From the NCBI RefSeq assembly GCF_003063455.1, contig NZ_NESN01000004.1, forward strand, positions 62,001-126,000: DNA of 64,000 nucleotides. Reading direction: 5' to 3'. This DNA is from Limnohabitans parvus II-B4 (GTDB lineage: Bacteria; Pseudomonadota; Gammaproteobacteria; Burkholderiales; Burkholderiaceae_C). Positions 27,504 to 38,833 of this stretch are shown here, in pieces. The position numbers and the translations under genes are program-made. The notes beneath the pieces are model-generated. The model saw only the letters and a list, made by a program, of their open reading frames with translations, had not been told where the DNA came from and searched no databases. Position 1 is the stretch's first letter. Every line of letters starts with the position of its first letter.

Positions 27504-28409
27504 CTAGCGCAGCACCCCCAGTGCAAACGGCAAACTCAACATGCCGGACAGTGTGGACAGCGTGACCAGCCCCGCTACATACGGCCCGTTGTAGCCCATG
27601 CGTGCGGCCAGCACATAGCAAGTCGATGCCGTGGGCAAGGCCGAAAACGCCAGCAGTACGGTGGCTTGCATGGCGTTGAGTCCAAACAGTTTGGACATGC
27701 CCAGTGCGATCAAGGGCAGCAGCAGGTGCTTGACCATGAGCACGCTCATGGCCAGCAATTTGCCTTGACGCAAGGTGCGCAGTTCCATGCCGGCCCCCGC
27801 TGCCATCAAGCCCAAAGCCAAAGAAGCCGCGCCGATGCGGCTGACGCTGGGGTCCAACCAAGCCGGAATACTGAAACCCATCAAGTTGAAGGCCAGCCCA
27901 GAACTGGTGGCGATGATCAAGGGGTTGCGGGCCAGTTCACGCAAAAAACCGGTATTGGCATGGCGTGCCATGGGCCAAACGGCCCCGATGTTGAACAACG
28001 GCACACAAAACCCGATAAGCACCGAAATCAGCAGCAAGCCTTCTGGGCCCGCCAAGCGCTCGGCCAGAGCCAAGGCAATGAACGAATTGAAGCGAAATCC
28101 CACTTGAGCGCTGGCCGCATGGTCACGTTTGTCCAGCCGTTTGCCCAGAATCGGCCAGTAAGGCAAGCTGTAAGACAGTGCAATCGCGCAGACCCCCAAA
28201 CTCAGGCCTGCGCCAATCAGGCTTGACGCGGCTTCCAGATCGAGCGGACTTTTGACGATGGACCGAAACAACAGCACCGGGAACAGGAACAGGTAAACCA
28301 AGCTGTCGACCTGTTGCCACACCGAGCGGTTCAGGGCGGTGTAGCGGCAAATCAGGTAGCCGCACAAAATCAGCGAGAAATCTGGGAAGAGGAGTTGGGC
28401 AAAGTTCAC
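27504..28409 (-). CDS. AEC family transporter
   Basis: This 301-aa membrane protein has about ten helices in two inverted halves. The conserved pairs NPLIIATSSGLAFNLMG and PTASTCYVLAARMG mark the auxin-efflux-carrier (PF03547) family. Bacterial members move malonate, malate or other weak acids. It is divergent from the Bug receptor gene, so both may handle organic acids, though no direct link is visible. The substrate is unknown. Confidence 0.85.
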   Translation of the reverse strand: MNFAQLLFPDFSLILCGYLICRYTALNRSVWQQVDSLVYLFLFPVLLFRSIVKSPLDLEAASSLIGAGLSLGVCAIALSYSLPYWPILGKRLDKRDHAASAQVGFRFNSFIALALAERLAGPEGLLLISVLIGFCVPLFNIGAVWPMARHANTGFLRELARNPLIIATSSGLAFNLMGFSIPAWLDPSVSRIGAASLALGLMAAGAGMELRTLRQGKLLAMSVLMVKHLLLPLIALGMSKLFGLNAMQATVLLAFSALPTASTCYVLAARMGYNGPYVAGLVTLSTLSGMLSLPFALGVLR

Positions 28410-28576
28410 CCAATGAGCATAACGGCTTCAACAAGCCAGATGTCGGCGGCTTGTCACCCAGGGGTAAGGGGGTTGGGGCTTGAGATGCCCGGATTTTTAA
28501 CGGTTTTGTGGGTTTATCCTCTCTCAAGTCACCCGCTTTATTGCATATCATGTGCACACTTTTTAGGAGTTTGGAC

Positions 28577-29551
28577 ATGAAACGTCGCAGTTTGGTTTCG
28601 GCAGCTGGTTTGGCTGTCACCGTTTTGGCCAGTGGTTCGGTGTGGGCTCAGGCTTACCCCAACAAACCCATCAAATTGCAAGTGCCTTTTGCACCTGGCG
28701 GCACCACCGACATCGTGGCCCGCGTGATCTCTGAGCCCCTCGGTAAAGCCTTGGGTCAAAACGTGATTGTTGAAAACAAAGCCGGTGGCGGTGGCGTGGT
28801 CGGTGCGACAGAAACCACCCGCGCTGCTCCTGATGGTTACAACTTGGGCATGGCCACGGTGTCGACCACCGCCGCCAACCCGGCCATCAACCCCAAGATC
28901 CCATACAACGTCTTGACCGACTTCACGCCCATCATCAACATTGCGGCCACGCCCAATGTGATCGCGGTGCACCCCAGCTTTCCAGCCAAAGACTACAAAG
29001 GGTTCTTGGCTGAGTTGAAGAAAAACCCTGGCAAGTACTCGTACTCATCTTCGGGCACGGGCGGTATTGGCCACTTGCAAACCGAATTGTGGAAAAGTCT
29101 GGCGGGCGTGTTCATCACCCACATTCCTTACCGCGGCGCAGGCCCGGCCCTGAATGACACCGTCGCAGGTCAAGTGCCTATCATTTTTGACAACCTGCCT
29201 TCGGCATTGCCATTTATCCAAACAGGTAAGTTGATCCCGATTGTGGTGGCTGCACCTCAGCGACTGCCCCAGTTGCCCAATGTGCCGACCTTCAAGGAAA
29301 TTGGTTTGGAGCCCGTCAACCGAATGGCTTATTACGGCATTTTGGGCCCTAAGAACCTGCCCAAAGAAGTGGTGGAAAAAATCAGCGCTGGCGTGAAAAA
29401 AGCCCTTCAAGAACCCGGTGTGACCAAGCGCATCAACGACACAGGCTCTCTGGTCATCGCCAACACGCCCGAAGAGTTCAGTGCTCAGATCAAGGCCGAG
29501 TTCGAGGTGTACAAGAAAGTTGTGGACCAGCAAAAACTCAAGCTGGACTGA
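28577..29551 (+). CDS. Bug-family tripartite tricarboxylate receptor (periplasmic)
   Basis: This 324-aa periplasmic solute receptor (TctC/Bug family) is expanded in Burkholderiales. A signal peptide covers residues 1 to about 25 (VTVLASGSVWAQA). The mature start AYPNKPIKLQVPFAPGG is diagnostic. The segment YSYSSSGTGGIGHLQTELWK belongs to the ligand loop. AGGAG lies 8 bases before the ATG at 28577. No TctA/TctB genes are nearby, so this is an orphan receptor, as is usual for the family. The ligand is unknown. Confidence 0.9.
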   Translation: MKRRSLVSAAGLAVTVLASGSVWAQAYPNKPIKLQVPFAPGGTTDIVARVISEPLGKALGQNVIVENKAGGGGVVGATETTRAAPDGYNLGMATVSTTAANPAINPKIPYNVLTDFTPIINIAATPNVIAVHPSFPAKDYKGFLAELKKNPGKYSYSSSGTGGIGHLQTELWKSLAGVFITHIPYRGAGPALNDTVAGQVPIIFDNLPSALPFIQTGKLIPIVVAAPQRLPQLPNVPTFKEIGLEPVNRMAYYGILGPKNLPKEVVEKISAGVKKALQEPGVTKRINDTGSLVIANTPEEFSAQIKAEFEVYKKVVDQQKLKLD

Positions 29552-29560
29552 TTCCAGTCC

Positions 29561-30469
29561 ATGCACGAGGCCAGCCAGAACGCCATCGACCGCTTTGCCG
29601 AGGCCCTCTGGCTGGAGGACGGTTTGGCCGCCAACACCTTGGCGGCCTACCGTCTGGATTTGTCGCTCTACGCCACCTGGCTGTTTTTAACGCACAGGCT
29701 GGCGCTGGCGGCGACCCAAGAACACCACCTGCAGGCGTACTTTGCAGAGCGGCATGACCAGACCAAGGCCACATCGGCCAACCGCCGGCTCACGGTGTTC
29801 AAGCGCTTTTTCAGATGGGCGCTGCGCGAACGCCTCACGCAAGCAGACCCCACCTTGCGCATGCTGGCCGCCAAACAGGCGCTGCGCGTGCCCAAAACTT
29901 TGGGTGAGGCGCAAGTCGATGCGCTGTTGTCTGCGCCCGATGTGGCCACGCATCTTGGTTTGCGCGACCGAGCCATGTTGGAGCTGATGTACGCCAGTGG
30001 CTTGCGGGTGAGCGAGTTGGTCACACTCAAAACCTTGCATGTGTCGCTCAATGAAGGCGTTCTGCGCATCATGGGCAAAGGCAGCAAAGAGCGCTTGGTG
30101 CCTTTTGGCGAAGAAGCGCGTGAATGGTTGCAGCGCTACATGGGCCAAGCCAGACCGGCCATGCTGGGCCAACGCCAGACCGAAGACCTGTTTGTCACCA
30201 GCAGTGGCCCCAAGCCCGGCACCGGCATGTCACGCGTCATGTTCTGGAGCCTGATCAAGCGCTACGCCATCGCGGCAGGCATCACCGCACCCTTGTCGCC
30301 TCACACTTTGCGCCACGCCTTTGCCACGCATTTGCTCAACCACGGGGCAGATTTGCGGGCCGTGCAAATGTTGTTGGGGCATGCCGACATCTCCACCACC
30401 ACCATTTACACCCATGTGGCGCGTGAGCGGCTCAAGACGCTGCACGCGCAGCACCACCCTCGGGGTTAG
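29561..30469 (+). CDS. xerD: Site-specific tyrosine recombinase XerD
   Basis: This 302-aa recombinase resolves chromosome dimers at dif together with XerC. The catalytic set is complete: Arg149 (ASGLRVSEL), Lys173 (GKGSKERLVP), His248 and Arg251 (HTLRHAFATHLL), His274 (LLGHADIS) and Tyr283 (TTIYTH). The N-terminal SAM-like domain (RFAEALWLEDGLAANTLAAY) fits XerD better than XerC. It starts 9 bases after the Bug gene. Its TAG shares TTAG with the convergent DUF455 stop. Confidence 0.9.
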   Translation: MHEASQNAIDRFAEALWLEDGLAANTLAAYRLDLSLYATWLFLTHRLALAATQEHHLQAYFAERHDQTKATSANRRLTVFKRFFRWALRERLTQADPTLRMLAAKQALRVPKTLGEAQVDALLSAPDVATHLGLRDRAMLELMYASGLRVSELVTLKTLHVSLNEGVLRIMGKGSKERLVPFGEEAREWLQRYMGQARPAMLGQRQTEDLFVTSSGPKPGTGMSRVMFWSLIKRYAIAAGITAPLSPHTLRHAFATHLLNHGADLRAVQMLLGHADISTTTIYTHVARERLKTLHAQHHPRG

Positions 30470-31248
30470 CTCAGCGCGGCCAACTCTGCTTCTTCAAACC
30501 CCGCCAAGCGCCGAGCCGCCATGTTGAAAGGCGGGCGCAATTTCGGGGCGTCGTATTGGGCGATCAATTCGGCATAGGTGCGCACCGGGTCGAGGCCGCG
30601 CTCGGCGCACAGGTAGCGGTACCAGCGGTTGCCTGCGGCCACATGGCCGATTTCTTCTTCCAGGATGATGTCCAGGATATCGCCCGCCCGGTGGTCGCCC
30701 ACGCTGACCAGTTTGTTTTTCACGCCCGGTGAGGCGTCCAGGCCCCGCGCTTCCATGGTGCGCGGCACGATGCCGATGCGGGCCAGGACGTCGTCCTTGG
30801 TGCGCTCGGCCATGTCCCACAGGGTGTTGTGTGCGGGAAAGTCGCCGTAGTCAAAACCCATGCCCACCAGGTGGTTGCGCAACAAGGTGAAGTGCTTGGC
30901 TTCTTCTTGCGCGATGCGCACCCAGTCGGTGTAAAAAGCCTCGGGCATGCCCGCAAAGCGCCAGACCACGTCGAGTGCCAAGTCGATGGCGTTGAGTTCG
31001 ATGTGGGCAATCGAGTGCACCAGCATGGCACGGCCTTCGGGGGTGGCCATGGATTTGGCTTTGAGCTGGGTGTGGGGCACCAGCTCGGGCTTGGCTGAGC
31101 GTCCGGGGCCTGCACTGGGCGATTGCAGGGCTTCGTCGGCGCGCACTGGCAGACTCAGGTCCAGCGCCAAAGTGGCCTGGGCTTTCAGCACGGGGTCGGT
31201 TTGGCCCCAAGGGGCCAGGGCGGCAGCGCGTAAAGACAAGGTGGTCAC
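30466..31248 (-). CDS. DUF455 ferritin-like protein
   Basis: This 260-aa helical protein is of unknown function. The iron-site-like pattern (HSIAHIELNAIDLALD, QEEAKHFTLLRNHL and EEEIGHV) places Glu and His at ferritin-fold spacing. The segment GDFPAHNTLWDMAERTKDDV is characteristic of DUF455. The start is GTG at 31248. Family members resemble the tRNA hydroxylase MiaE, but no substrate is established that I know of. It is divergent from the carbonic anhydrase gene across a symmetric promoter. Confidence 0.85.
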   Translation of the reverse strand: MTTLSLRAAALAPWGQTDPVLKAQATLALDLSLPVRADEALQSPSAGPGRSAKPELVPHTQLKAKSMATPEGRAMLVHSIAHIELNAIDLALDVVWRFAGMPEAFYTDWVRIAQEEAKHFTLLRNHLVGMGFDYGDFPAHNTLWDMAERTKDDVLARIGIVPRTMEARGLDASPGVKNKLVSVGDHRAGDILDIILEEEIGHVAAGNRWYRYLCAERGLDPVRTYAELIAQYDAPKLRPPFNMAARRLAGFEEAELAALS

Positions 31249-31308
31249 AACAAAATTGGCTTGGATTCAGGAAATGGTAGCAATGGCCTACGACAGGCCG
31301 CCAGCCTC

Positions 31309-31322
31309 CCTACAATTGTAGG
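31309..31322. promoter_or_regulatory. Symmetric palindrome giving a TACAAT -10 box on both strands
   Basis: CCTACAATTGTAGG is a perfect 14-bp palindrome in the divergent gap between DUF455 and the carbonic anhydrase gene. Each strand carries TACAAT, so one site could serve both genes, with about 43 bases of 5' leader on the plus side. No regulator is implied. Confidence 0.4.
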
Positions 31323-31366
31323 TTTCCCTGATTCGGAAACAACTCGGCAACATCCAGGAGACTTCC

Positions 31367-31891
31367 ATGGCCATTTACCAACTCGATAACCACATCCCCG
31401 CTGTGGCCGACTCCGCTTGGGTTGCCGACACGGCGCAGGTGATCGGTGCGGTCCATATCGCCGCCGATGCCAGCGTCTGGTTTGGAGCCACGCTGCGCGG
31501 TGACAACGAGCCGATTCAGATTGGCGAGGGCAGCAACATCCAAGACGGCAGCGTGCTGCACAGCGACCATGACAAGCCACTGTTGATCGGCAAGCACGTC
31601 ACGGTGGGACACATGGTCATTTTGCATGGCTGCACGATTGGTGATGAATCGCTGATCGGCATGGGGGCCGTGGTGCTCAATGGCGCCAAAATTGGCAAGA
31701 ATTGCCTGGTGGGGGCGGGTGCGTTGGTCACCGAGGGCAAGGAATTTCCGGATGGCTCGATGATCGTTGGGTCGCCTGCCAAGGTGGTGCGTGAACTGAC
31801 GCCGGAACAAATTGAAGGTCTGCGCCAAAGTGCTCGCAGCTACATGCAAAACGCCCGACGCTTCAAGACGGGCTTGAAGAAAATTGGCTGA
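31367..31891 (+). CDS. Gamma carbonic anhydrase-like protein
   Basis: This 174-aa left-handed beta-helix protein is built from hexapeptide repeats. The metal-ligand histidines appear as VLHSDHDKP and [14 protein letters not shown]. The YrdA/PaaY branch is the closest by motif; many of its members lack measurable carbonic anhydrase activity. GGAG lies 8 bases before the ATG. hslO follows after 64 bases. The function is tentative. Confidence 0.83.
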   Translation: MAIYQLDNHIPAVADSAWVADTAQVIGAVHIAADASVWFGATLRGDNEPIQIGEGSNIQDGSVLHSDHDKPLLIGKHVTVGHMVILHGCTIGDESLIGMGAVVLNGAKIGKNCLVGAGALVTEGKEFPDGSMIVGSPAKVVRELTPEQIEGLRQSARSYMQNARRFKTGLKKIG

Positions 31892-31955
31892 CTTCGGCAG
31901 TCCAGAAAAACCATTTAACTTGTGAGGATCAGCCCGAGCGGCTGTTGATTGAACT

Positions 31956-32942
31956 GTGTCCGAACTCCATAAATTCATTTTTGAAGGCCTGCCGGTGCGC
32001 GGCATGCTGGTGCGCCTGACCGATGCCTGGCAAGACATCCTGGCGCGTCGTGCGGCCAATTCCGAGACCGGAGCCTACCCCGCGCCCGTGCGCCAGTTGC
32101 TCGGCGAGATGGCCGCTGCAGGCGTGCTGATGCAGGGCAACATCAAGTTCAACGGCGCTTTGGTGTTGCAGATTTTTGGCGACGGCCCGGTCAAGCTGGG
32201 TGTCGTCGAGGTGCAGCCTGATTTGAGCCTGCGCGCCACCTGCACCCAAGTGGGCGATGTGGCCGACGACGCGACATTGAGCCAAATGGTCAACGTGAAC
32301 AACGAAGGCCGCTGCGCGATCACGCTCGACCCGCAAGACCGTTTGCCGGGCCAGCAGCCCTACCAGGGCGTGGTGCCGCTGTTTGGTGACCGGGGCGAAA
32401 AGCTGGAGAACATCAGCGAAGTGCTGGAGCACTACATGCTGCAGTCCGAGCAACTGGATACCGTGCTGGTGCTGGCGGCTGACGACAAGGTGGCGGCGGG
32501 CTTGTTGATTCAGCGTTTGCCCATTGAAGGCGAGGGCAATCTGGCAGGTAAAACCGATTCACTCATGCGCGAGTCGGTCTTGGGCCAGAGCGAAGATTTC
32601 AGCCGCATTTCGATTTTGACCAAAAGCCTCAAGCGCGAAGAGCTGCTGGGGCTGGACGCCGAAACCATCTTGCACCGCCTGTATTGGGAAGAGCCACTGG
32701 CCCGGTTTGAGCCCTTCATTGGCGAGACGGGGCCGCGCTTTGCCTGCCGCTGCAACCGCGAGCGCGTGGGCAACATGATTCGAAGTCTCGGCACTGAAGA
32801 GGTCGAGGGCATCATCGCCGAGCAAGGCCAGGTGGAAGTGGGCTGCGATTTTTGCGGTGCGCAGTACCGCTTTGACCCGGTTGACGCGGCGGGCCTGTTC
32901 ACAGGGTTGCCCGCCGATGTGCCGGGCGGTTCGGTGCACTGA
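31956..32942 (+). CDS. hslO: Redox-regulated chaperone Hsp33
   Basis: This 328-aa cytosolic holdase is activated by oxidation. The C-terminal zinc switch is clear: FACRCNRERVGNMI gives CxC, and VGCDFCGAQYRF gives CxxC. The start is GTG at 31956 (MSEL), giving a start like other Hsp33 proteins. The body contains the linker region expected before the switch. It is followed by a REP pair and converges on the nadR-like gene. Confidence 0.92.
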   Translation: MSELHKFIFEGLPVRGMLVRLTDAWQDILARRAANSETGAYPAPVRQLLGEMAAAGVLMQGNIKFNGALVLQIFGDGPVKLGVVEVQPDLSLRATCTQVGDVADDATLSQMVNVNNEGRCAITLDPQDRLPGQQPYQGVVPLFGDRGEKLENISEVLEHYMLQSEQLDTVLVLAADDKVAAGLLIQRLPIEGEGNLAGKTDSLMRESVLGQSEDFSRISILTKSLKREELLGLDAETILHRLYWEEPLARFEPFIGETGPRFACRCNRERVGNMIRSLGTEEVEGIIAEQGQVEVGCDFCGAQYRFDPVDAAGLFTGLPADVPGGSVH

Positions 32943-32954
32943 TCTGCAAGTGTC

Positions 32955-33056
32955 TTGTAGGAGCTTGCCTGCAAGCGATGGCTGGCAGACCTTTTGGGGT
33001 TGCTTCAAGCGATAACGCCAAACCACCTCTTCGGCCGCAGGGGCGGCATCCCACAG
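32955..33056. repeat. Inverted pair of REP-like units between convergent genes
   Basis: The left unit 32955-32978 (TTGTAGGAGCTTGCC core, stem GCTTG / CAAGC) faces the inverted unit 33031-33056 (GGCCGCAGGGGCGGCATCCC core). They occupy the 162-base gap between hslO and the nadR-like gene; no gene is visible in it. Confidence 0.65.
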
Positions 33057-33104
33057 AGTCCCTGAATTCGCAGCAGCGATCCCTGCCCCCGAAGGGCCGC
33101 TGAC

Positions 33105-33767
33105 CTATCGCTTGGCCAGCAGCCCTGTGAAAAGTCGGTGCTCGCAATCCGGGTCGCTGCATTCGTTGCATTGCCACACGGTACGGCCTTGGTTGATCGC
33201 AAATTGGGCGTTTTCTCGGGTCATGCGGGCAGCCTCGTCTTCGCTTGACAAGCCCATGGCCAGCAGTGCGTTGTTCAGCCTTTTGTGCCCTTGCCCGTAC
33301 ACCACGCGGTACGCGATGCCCGCTCGCTCCAGTGCCTGGCGCACCAGGGTGTCCACCGGGCCGCGCACATGGGGGCCATCGCGCTGCAAGCCATCGGCCA
33401 CCCAAGGCAAATCGAGGCCCGTGATCAAGGTGGCGTCGTAGAGCGCTTGGTGCGCCAAAGCCATGGGGTACAGGCTGTCGTCATCAAACAGCATGTGGCT
33501 GTAAACCGCCGTCATGATGGGGGTGGTGTCCGAGATGACCCAGCCCCGGGTGATTCGCGCCACGGCCTGGGCTTGTGCTTGGGCGATGCCCATTTGTTCG
33601 TGCGGCAGGGGCGTGCGGCCTTCGCGGTCACACCAAGCGCGCAACACCTCATCCACTGTGCTCACCGCATGCCCGCGCATTTGCATCACACCCGCCAAGG
33701 CTTGCGTCAGCCAGGATTTTCCGGTGCTTTCTGCCCCCAGGATGGCCACACGCCGAACGCGGTTCAT
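33105..33767 (-). CDS. NadR-type nicotinamide riboside kinase-like ATPase
   Basis: This 220-aa P-loop protein resembles the ribosylnicotinamide kinase domain of NadR: GAESTGKSWLTQAL is the Walker A, followed by DEVLRAWCDREGRTPL and ISDTTPIMTAVYS. It lacks both the HTH and the NMN adenylyltransferase domains of E. coli NadR. The ATG at 33767 overlaps the pnuC stop (ATGA), so import and phosphorylation are coupled. The C-terminus carries an odd cysteine cluster, CNECSDPDCEH, that could bind a metal. The activity is inferred from motif and neighbour. Confidence 0.82.
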   Translation of the reverse strand: MNRVRRVAILGAESTGKSWLTQALAGVMQMRGHAVSTVDEVLRAWCDREGRTPLPHEQMGIAQAQAQAVARITRGWVISDTTPIMTAVYSHMLFDDDSLYPMALAHQALYDATLITGLDLPWVADGLQRDGPHVRGPVDTLVRQALERAGIAYRVVYGQGHKRLNNALLAMGLSSEDEAARMTRENAQFAINQGRTVWQCNECSDPDCEHRLFTGLLAKR

Positions 33768-34336
33768 GTGGCTTGCTTGGGCAAGCTGTGACGCCAGGCG
33801 CGCCAACCCCAGACGCTCATGAGGGTGAACAGCACATAGAGCACACAGGTCAACCACAAGCCTTTGTAGGCAAACAGCGCCACGCTGATGGTGTTGACCA
33901 CCAGCCAGATGAGCCAGTTTTCGATGTATTTGCGGCCCAGCAAAGCCTGACCGACCAGACTCAAGGCGGTGGGCAGGGCATCCCACCAAGCCACATCGCT
34001 GTCGGTGAAGTGCTGCAAAAGCAATGCCAAAGCAGGCCACAACACCGCACTGGCGATCACCACCAGCCACCAGCCCCGCGTCGACAAGCGCTGGATACTG
34101 AGGGCTGGCTGGGCGTCATCGCCTTTGCGCAGCCATTGCCACCAGCCCCAAAAAGCCAATGCGGCAAAGACCAGTTGCAAACCCGCCTCACCATAGAGCA
34201 GGCTGTCTTTGAATACGAAAAAGTAAAGCAAGGAGCTGATGATGGCCAAGGGCCAGCTCCAGTGCAGCTCGCGGATGCTGCAGACCACCATCACCAAGGC
34301 CAGCACGAAACCGGCGATCTCGGTTGCGGACATCAT
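33764..34336 (-). CDS. pnuC: Nicotinamide riboside transporter PnuC
   Basis: This 190-aa inner-membrane protein has about seven helices. The segments SWPLAIISSLLYFFVFKDSLLYGE, GWWQWLR and WLIWLVVNTISVALFAYKGL are PnuC hallmarks. It facilitates uptake of nicotinamide riboside, trapped inside by phosphorylation by the next gene product. The ATGATG start overlaps the ftsB stop by a few bases. No NiaR site or NAD riboswitch was recognised upstream. Confidence 0.9.
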   Translation of the reverse strand: MMSATEIAGFVLALVMVVCSIRELHWSWPLAIISSLLYFFVFKDSLLYGEAGLQLVFAALAFWGWWQWLRKGDDAQPALSIQRLSTRGWWLVVIASAVLWPALALLLQHFTDSDVAWWDALPTALSLVGQALLGRKYIENWLIWLVVNTISVALFAYKGLWLTCVLYVLFTLMSVWGWRAWRHSLPKQAT

Positions 34337-34608
34337 TTGGCGATTTGAACGAAGATTTCGTTGGGTTTGACCATGCCCAACTCGTTGCGTGCCCGCTCTT
34401 CGACCATGTTCAGGCCTTCCTTCAGGTCATTAACCTCCGCGCTGAGCTGTTCAATTTTGCGCAGGGCCTCCTGGTTGGCCACTTTTTGCTGCTGCAGCTC
34501 ACGCTCCAGCTCCGCAACGGTAGGCACACCGCCCCGACCAAACCACAGCTGGGCCTGCACGATCGCCAGCAGGGCGATCAGCACGATCGGAACGAGGCGG
34601 TTGCCCAT
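34333..34608 (-). CDS. ftsB: Cell division protein FtsB
   Basis: This 91-aa single-pass divisome protein has an N-terminal helix (VPIVLIALLAIVQAQLWFG) and a periplasmic coiled coil (ELERELQQQKVANQEALRKI), followed by the conserved EERARNELGMVKPNEIFVQ. It forms a complex with FtsL and FtsQ. Its location just after eno is conserved in proteobacteria. Confidence 0.92.
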   Translation of the reverse strand: MGNRLVPIVLIALLAIVQAQLWFGRGGVPTVAELERELQQQKVANQEALRKIEQLSAEVNDLKEGLNMVEERARNELGMVKPNEIFVQIAK

Positions 34609-34613
34609 GGCGT

Positions 34614-35912
<1,299 letters not shown>

Positions 35913-35947
35913 TCAATTGAAAAATAAAACGGGGTTTCAAGCTCAGG

Positions 35948-36235
35948 TCAAAGACCTTCGACCACGACCATGCGCATGATGGCGGCGCCTTCTCGGGCTT
36001 CTCGGGCTTTCAGGTATTCGGGTGTTTCGTAAAACGCCTTGGCGGCATCGAAGGTCGGGAACTTCAGAATCACGATCCGTTCCGGGGTCCAGTCACCCTC
36101 CAGCACTTCCACTCGGCCGCCACGCACGCAGACTTCAGCGCCTGTGGCCTGCATGGCTGCGGTAGACCACTTTTTGTACTCTTCGTATTGGGTGGGGTTG
36201 GTCACCTGAACGTGGGCAATGATATAGCCGCTCAT
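35948..36235 (-). CDS. DUF1330 family protein
   Basis: This 95-aa protein has the dimeric alpha-beta barrel (ferredoxin-like) fold suggested by [20 protein letters not shown] and [22 protein letters not shown]. These segments match DUF1330. The function is unknown. It overlaps kdsA by 4 bases (ATGA) and is regularly found between kdsA and eno in related genomes as I recall, so it belongs to that operon. Confidence 0.85.
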   Translation of the reverse strand: MSGYIIAHVQVTNPTQYEEYKKWSTAAMQATGAEVCVRGGRVEVLEGDWTPERIVILKFPTFDAAKAFYETPEYLKAREAREGAAIMRMVVVEGL

Positions 36236-37086
36236 GCGAAATCATCCTCTAACAGAGGGTTCTTTTTGGTGACGGAATCGAGTTGCACCAAGGTCTCCAG
36301 CAGGGCCTTCATGCGGCCCAAAGGCACCGCGTTAGGGCCGTCAGACCAGGCCTCGGCGGGTTTTGGGTGGGTTTCCATGAACAAACCCGCCACGCCTGCT
36401 GCTACGCCTGCACGGGCCAGCACCGGCACCATCTCGCGAGCTCCGCCGCTGCTGGTGCCCTGGCCGCCGGGCTTTTGCACCGAGTGGGTCACGTCAAACA
36501 CCACCGGCGCACCGGTTTTGCGCATCTCGGCCAGGCTCGACATGTCGGCGACCAGGTTGTTGTAGCCAAAGCTCACACCACGCTCACAGGCCAAAAAGTT
36601 GTCTTCGGGCAAGCCGGCTTCACGCGCTGCGCTGCGGGCCTTGTCGATGACGTTTTTCATGTCCCAAGGGGCCAAAAACTGGCCCTTCTTGATGTTCACC
36701 GGCTTGCCCGACTGGGCCACGGCACGGATGAAATCGGTCTGGCGGCACAAAAAGGCGGGGGTCTGCAACACATCGACCACACTGGCCACGGTTTTGACCT
36801 GCGATTCGTCGTGCACATCGGTGAGGATGGGCACACCGATTTGGCGGCGCACTTCGTCCAGAATTTTCAGACCCGCATCGATACCGACACCGCGCTGGGT
36901 GCTGCCCGAGGAACGGTTGGCCTTGTCAAAGGAGCCCTTGTAGATCAAGGGGATGCCCAGACCCGCGCAGATTTCCTTGAGCTGTCCGGCCACATCGATG
37001 GACATCTCCAGCCCTTCGATGGAGCAGGTGCCCGCGATCAAAAAGAAGGGTTGGTTCAGGCCAACGTCAAATCCGCAAAGTTTCAT
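36232..37086 (-). CDS. kdsA: 2-dehydro-3-deoxyphosphooctonate aldolase (KDO8P synthase), metal-dependent type
   Basis: KdsA condenses arabinose-5-phosphate with PEP to make KDO-8-phosphate for lipopolysaccharide. The motifs [20 protein letters not shown] and [13 protein letters not shown] are diagnostic. At the key position it has IAGTCSIEG (Cys21) where E. coli KdsA has Asn. Together with DVTHS, METHP and WSDGPN this gives the four ligands of the metal-dependent class typified by Aquifex. It lies 23 bases after pyrG. Confidence 0.95.
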   Translation of the reverse strand: MKLCGFDVGLNQPFFLIAGTCSIEGLEMSIDVAGQLKEICAGLGIPLIYKGSFDKANRSSGSTQRGVGIDAGLKILDEVRRQIGVPILTDVHDESQVKTVASVVDVLQTPAFLCRQTDFIRAVAQSGKPVNIKKGQFLAPWDMKNVIDKARSAAREAGLPEDNFLACERGVSFGYNNLVADMSSLAEMRKTGAPVVFDVTHSVQKPGGQGTSSGGAREMVPVLARAGVAAGVAGLFMETHPKPAEAWSDGPNAVPLGRMKALLETLVQLDSVTKKNPLLEDDFA

Positions 37087-37109
37087 GGAGCTGTCCTTGG
37101 GCGGATATT

Positions 37110-38826
<1,717 letters not shown>

Positions 38827-38833
38827 CCCCGGC

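Noticed and set aside
29561..30469. Phage or integron integrase instead of XerD
   Set aside because: The length of 302 aa, complete Xer spacing and lack of any phage or cassette genes favour the housekeeping recombinase.
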